Below, piece after piece: positions 61,581 through 64,000 of a stretch of DNA of 64,000 nt (within the stretch, counting starts at the first letter, position 1; each line of letters begins with the position of its first letter). This DNA comes from Kuafuiihalomonas sp964473255 (GTDB lineage: Bacteria > Myxococcota > Kuafuiibacteriia > Kuafuiibacteriales > Kuafuiibacteriaceae): NCBI GenBank assembly GCA_964473255.1, contig CAYYOT010000018.1, forward strand, positions 1 to 64,000. The letters run 5' to 3'. The notes below the pieces were generated by a model, which saw only the letters and a program-made list of their open reading frames with translations, searched no databases and had not been told where the DNA came from. Position numbers and translations under genes: made by a program.

Positions 61581-63413
61581 GTGAATTCCGGGGGATGGCA
61601 GCCGTGGCTCGGCCTGGCGTTGGCTGAAGCGAGTCTCTTCGTCGGGCCCGCGCTAGCCGCCGGGACGAGCATGCGCTGGTCGTCGCTCATCGATGGCTTC
61701 GTGCTGACGTCGATCCTGGCTCTGGTCGGGCTCCACTTGTTCCCGCAGGTTTTCGCCGAGCTGGGCCTCTGGGCACTCGCCGCCGCCGTGGCCGGCTTTG
61801 CCCTCCCCGCGCTGCTCCACGGCATCGGCCGCGGGGCAGCCCGCCTGGAGGGCGCCGTCTTGGGACTGGCGGCCTTCGGGCTCGGCGTGCACGCCGCGCT
61901 CGATGGTGCTGCGCTGGCGGCAACCGCACATGCCAGGGACTACCAGCCCGTCGTGTGGGCCGTGGCGCTCCATCGCGTGCCGGTGGGTCTCTTCGTGTGG
62001 TGGACCATCCGACCGCGGGCTGGCCCGAGATGGGCGACGCTGGCGCTGCTGGCAATCGGGCTTGCTACGCTGGGGGGGTTCGGTCTCGCCGCGCCGCTCG
62101 AGGGGATGCTGGGCGTTCCGTTTACCTCGGTGGTCGTCGCCTTCGTGTCCGGCTCGCTCCTTCACGTCCTCGTCGACCATGGGCCGACCCGCAACCCCGC
62201 ACCCAGTCGGAGACTCGAGCTCCTCGGAGGAGTCTTGGGACTGGCGACGGTCGGCGCCGGCGAGTGGGAGCACCACTTCGTACAGGTCGAGCCTTTCGCG
62301 CGGGCTTTTCTGGCCCTCGCGCTCGATGCGGCGCCCGCGCTTCTGGCTGGCTACCTTCTCGCCGGTCTAATCAAGAGCTTCGTGCCGCCCTCTTCAATGG
62401 CGTGGCTCGCTCGCGGCTCGACGTGGTCGCAGGCGGCTCGGGGCACCCTTTTCGGAGCACCGCTTCCCATCTGCTCGTGCAGCGTTCTGCCCGTGTACAA
62501 GGGTCTCGTGGACGGAGGCGTGCCGACGGCAGCGGCCGTCGCCTTCCTGGTCGCGACCCCCGAGCTCGGCATCGAGACCATCTTCCTGTCGGTCAGTCTC
62601 CTTGGGCGCGAACTGACGGCGGCCCGGGTGGTCGCGGCCGTGGCGACGTCGCTGATCGTCGGCGTGCTGGTCGGTAACCGCTGGCCGACCGTTTCCACGG
62701 ACGTTCAGGCCTCGAAGTCGCCCGTCGCTCCTACCTTCAAGGCTCGGCTGGTGGCCGCGGCCCGGTTCGGGCTCGGAGAGGTCGTCGTCCACACCGCCGC
62801 CTGGATCGTGTTGGGCCTGATGGTCGCCGCCGCGATCCCCCATTCGAGTCTCGGGCCGTGGCTGAGTACGCTGCCTCCCTGGATGGAGGTACCGCTCTTC
62901 GCCGTGGTCTCCGTCCCCCTATACGTCTGCGCCTCCGGAGCCACGCCGCTGGCCGCCGGCCTGTGGGCCGGGGGCGCCAGCCCGGGCGCGGTGCTCGCGT
63001 TTCTGCTCGCCGGCCCCGCGACCAACCTCACGACCTTCGGTGTCCTGGGCCGACTTCACGGTCGTCGGGCCTCGCTCTTCTTCGCGGCCACCATGATCGG
63101 GTTGGCCTGCGGAGCCGGAATACTCGTCAACCTCGCATTTGCTCGGGGCGCGGTCGAAGCCCCCCAGCCCGTCGCGCATGCTCACGGCGTCCTTTCTTGG
63201 ACCTGCCTGGTTCTCCTGACCGCCATCTTCGCTCGCTCGGTCGCGGTCCAGGGGATCCGGGGCGTCCTACGCGGCCTTTTCCATGTCGACACGCCCGGTT
63301 CGGCCCACGACCACGGTCACCATCACGGTCACCACGGTCACGCTCACGACGAACTCACCGTCCCACGAGGAGCCAGCGAAACATCGGTATCCACGTCAGC
63401 TCATACTGGGTAA
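61581..63413 (+). CDS. ZIP-like domain fused to DUF318 permease with His-rich tail
   Basis: A 610-residue polytopic protein. The N-terminal 225 residues resemble ZIP metal transporters: LVGLHLFPQVF, the helix-4 type motif HAALDGAALAATAHA and the helix-5 type motif VVWAVALHRVPVGLF, which carry the usual His/Asp metal ligands. The remaining part is a two-repeat DUF318 permease with GAPLPICSCSVLPVYKGL and LYVCASGATPLAAGLW. The end has a His-rich cluster (HDHGHHHGHHGHAHD, 63307-63351). The GTG at 61581 has GAAGGAC upstream. Metal efflux is likely. It overlaps the convergent methyltransferase by 59 bp. Confidence 0.8.
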   Translation: MNSGGWQPWLGLALAEASLFVGPALAAGTSMRWSSLIDGFVLTSILALVGLHLFPQVFAELGLWALAAAVAGFALPALLHGIGRGAARLEGAVLGLAAFGLGVHAALDGAALAATAHARDYQPVVWAVALHRVPVGLFVWWTIRPRAGPRWATLALLAIGLATLGGFGLAAPLEGMLGVPFTSVVVAFVSGSLLHVLVDHGPTRNPAPSRRLELLGGVLGLATVGAGEWEHHFVQVEPFARAFLALALDAAPALLAGYLLAGLIKSFVPPSSMAWLARGSTWSQAARGTLFGAPLPICSCSVLPVYKGLVDGGVPTAAAVAFLVATPELGIETIFLSVSLLGRELTAARVVAAVATSLIVGVLVGNRWPTVSTDVQASKSPVAPTFKARLVAAARFGLGEVVVHTAAWIVLGLMVAAAIPHSSLGPWLSTLPPWMEVPLFAVVSVPLYVCASGATPLAAGLWAGGASPGAVLAFLLAGPATNLTTFGVLGRLHGRRASLFFAATMIGLACGAGILVNLAFARGAVEAPQPVAHAHGVLSWTCLVLLTAIFARSVAVQGIRGVLRGLFHVDTPGSAHDHGHHHGHHGHAHDELTVPRGASETSVSTSAHTG

Positions 63414-64000
63414 AGCCCGCCCGGCGAGCGAGTGCCTGGAGATCGTCGCGCTTGAACGCGCGATTGACCGAAACCGGAGCGTCGAACCGCACGTAGCGCG
63501 GGCTCCGGCGGAGCCACGTCAACCACTTCGACGCCTCGAACGGGATCCGGTGGCGATGAAGATCGTTGATGATCACCGCGGACCGGGCCGCGCGCCGCAT
63601 CGCCTTTAGCGCCTGAACCGCTTCGTCACCGTCGAAGTGGTGCAGAGTCAAAGCCATGTGCACGACGTCGTAGGACCGCGGCGCCAGCTGAAAGAGGTTC
63701 GCGTGCTCGAAGCTCGACCTTTGGCTTGCATGGTGGGCACGCGCGAAGCCGATGGCCGCGTCATCGTCGTCGATCCCAATGTAGCGAGCACTCAGGCCCC
63801 GACGATCCGCCCACTCGAGGACGCGCGGAGCGAGCTCCCCGCCCCCGCAGCCTACGTCCAGGAAGGTGAAGGTCCGCGCTGCCTCGAGTCCTCGCGCTCG
63901 ATTCAGTCCGGCGAGCGTCGTGGCATGGCCTCCGAGCCAGCGGTTGATCCAGGCCAGCTCCCGATAGACCCCCACGAGCTCTTCCGGGTCTGCGTCACGG
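63355..64000 (-). CDS. SAM-dependent methyltransferase, 5' end outside window
   Basis: A class I methyltransferase, with SAM loop TFTFLDVGCGGGELAPRVLE, then YIGIDDDDAAIGFARAHHAS and the acidic motif II segment YDVVHMALTLHHFDGDEAVQ. The layout resembles UbiE-like methyltransferases, including those found beside type III polyketide synthases. The frame is open from the internal GTG at 63975 to the window edge, and the preceding codons (RDADPEELV) read as coding, so the start probably lies right of the window. The substrate is unknown. Its tail overlaps the ZIP-DUF318 gene by 59 bp. Confidence 0.8.
   Translation of the reverse strand, partial: RDADPEELVGVYRELAWINRWLGGHATTLAGLNRARGLEAARTFTFLDVGCGGGELAPRVLEWADRRGLSARYIGIDDDDAAIGFARAHHASQRSSFEHANLFQLAPRSYDVVHMALTLHHFDGDEAVQALKAMRRAARSAVIINDLHRHRIPFEASKWLTWLRRSPRYVRFDAPVSVNRAFKRDDLQALARRAGFTQYELTWIPMFRWLLVGR

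Overview
The window looks like chromosomal DNA of a myxobacterium (phylum Myxococcota). The sequence is GC-rich (about two thirds by eye) and coding-dense, with many GTG and some TTG starts. A secreted subtilase at 24285-27128 ends in a C-terminal tail of the MYXO-CTERM type (Cys-Gly-Cys, then one hydrophobic helix, then an Arg-rich end). A complete glycine-to-betaine methylation pair (56926-55252) is typical of halotolerant or marine bacteria, so a marine or halotolerant myxobacterium is likely. I see no rRNA, tRNA, CRISPR array, insertion sequence, phage gene or replication origin. No stretch above 300 bases lacks a gene.

Layout. 1-5007: a sulfotransferase cut by the left edge, a Rieske-glutamate synthase-type fusion, an AI-2E family exporter and an SDR enzyme. 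5063-8387: a coupled trio of DsbA-fold isomerase, NCS2-like permease and threonine aldolase. 8473-12940: a four-gene tripartite efflux operon (permease, adaptor, ATPase, outer-membrane channel). 18058-12872 (minus): four glycosyltransferases. 18158-24178: an esterase-like hydrolase, a small anchored protein, a CcmH-like protein, a PAS protein, a frameshifted carboxylesterase, PPK2 and a Fur-family regulator with a candidate operator. 24285-30549: the subtilase, a TM2-winged-helix protein, and two divergent genes that each end in a GNAT-like domain. 30546-37678: a quinone-oxidoreductase gene with a frameshift, hydrolase, SDR, two small conserved proteins, MoeA, a PHA-system protein, a HisN-like phosphatase and a DJ-1/PfpI protein. 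40771-37409 (minus): speD, speE, an Atm1-type ABC exporter and a small membrane protein. 42243-40877 (minus): a DNA glycosylase and a membrane protein. Around 42247-44062: a GroES-like protein and a DUF318-HMA permease. 51126-44034 (minus): mutA, a damaged mutB, meaB, an M15 peptidase and an MFS transporter. 51296-52376: MazG-like and SDR. 56926-52611 (minus): GSMT, SDMT, a D2HGDH-like FAD oxidase with an internal TGA, and serA. 60129-57025 (minus): cardiolipin synthase, purE and purK. 61497-60197 (minus): two thiol-redox lipoproteins. 61581-63413: a ZIP-DUF318 fusion permease. A methyltransferase is cut by the right edge.

How genes may work together. The most coherent unit is the betaine operon: SerA feeds serine and hence glycine, a 2-hydroxyglutarate-type FAD dehydrogenase could remove the product that pulls SerA, and GSMT plus SDMT methylate glycine to betaine. 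The two DUF318 permeases, one with an HMA domain and one fused to a ZIP-like domain and a His-rich tail, suggest metal export. MutA, MutB and MeaB form the methylmalonyl-CoA mutase module.

Two window-wide patterns stand out. All eleven convergent gene pairs overlap or lie within 9 bp. Four otherwise convincing genes each carry one disabling lesion (near 21190, 31457, 48440 and 55011), so read support should be checked before any of them is called a true pseudogene.
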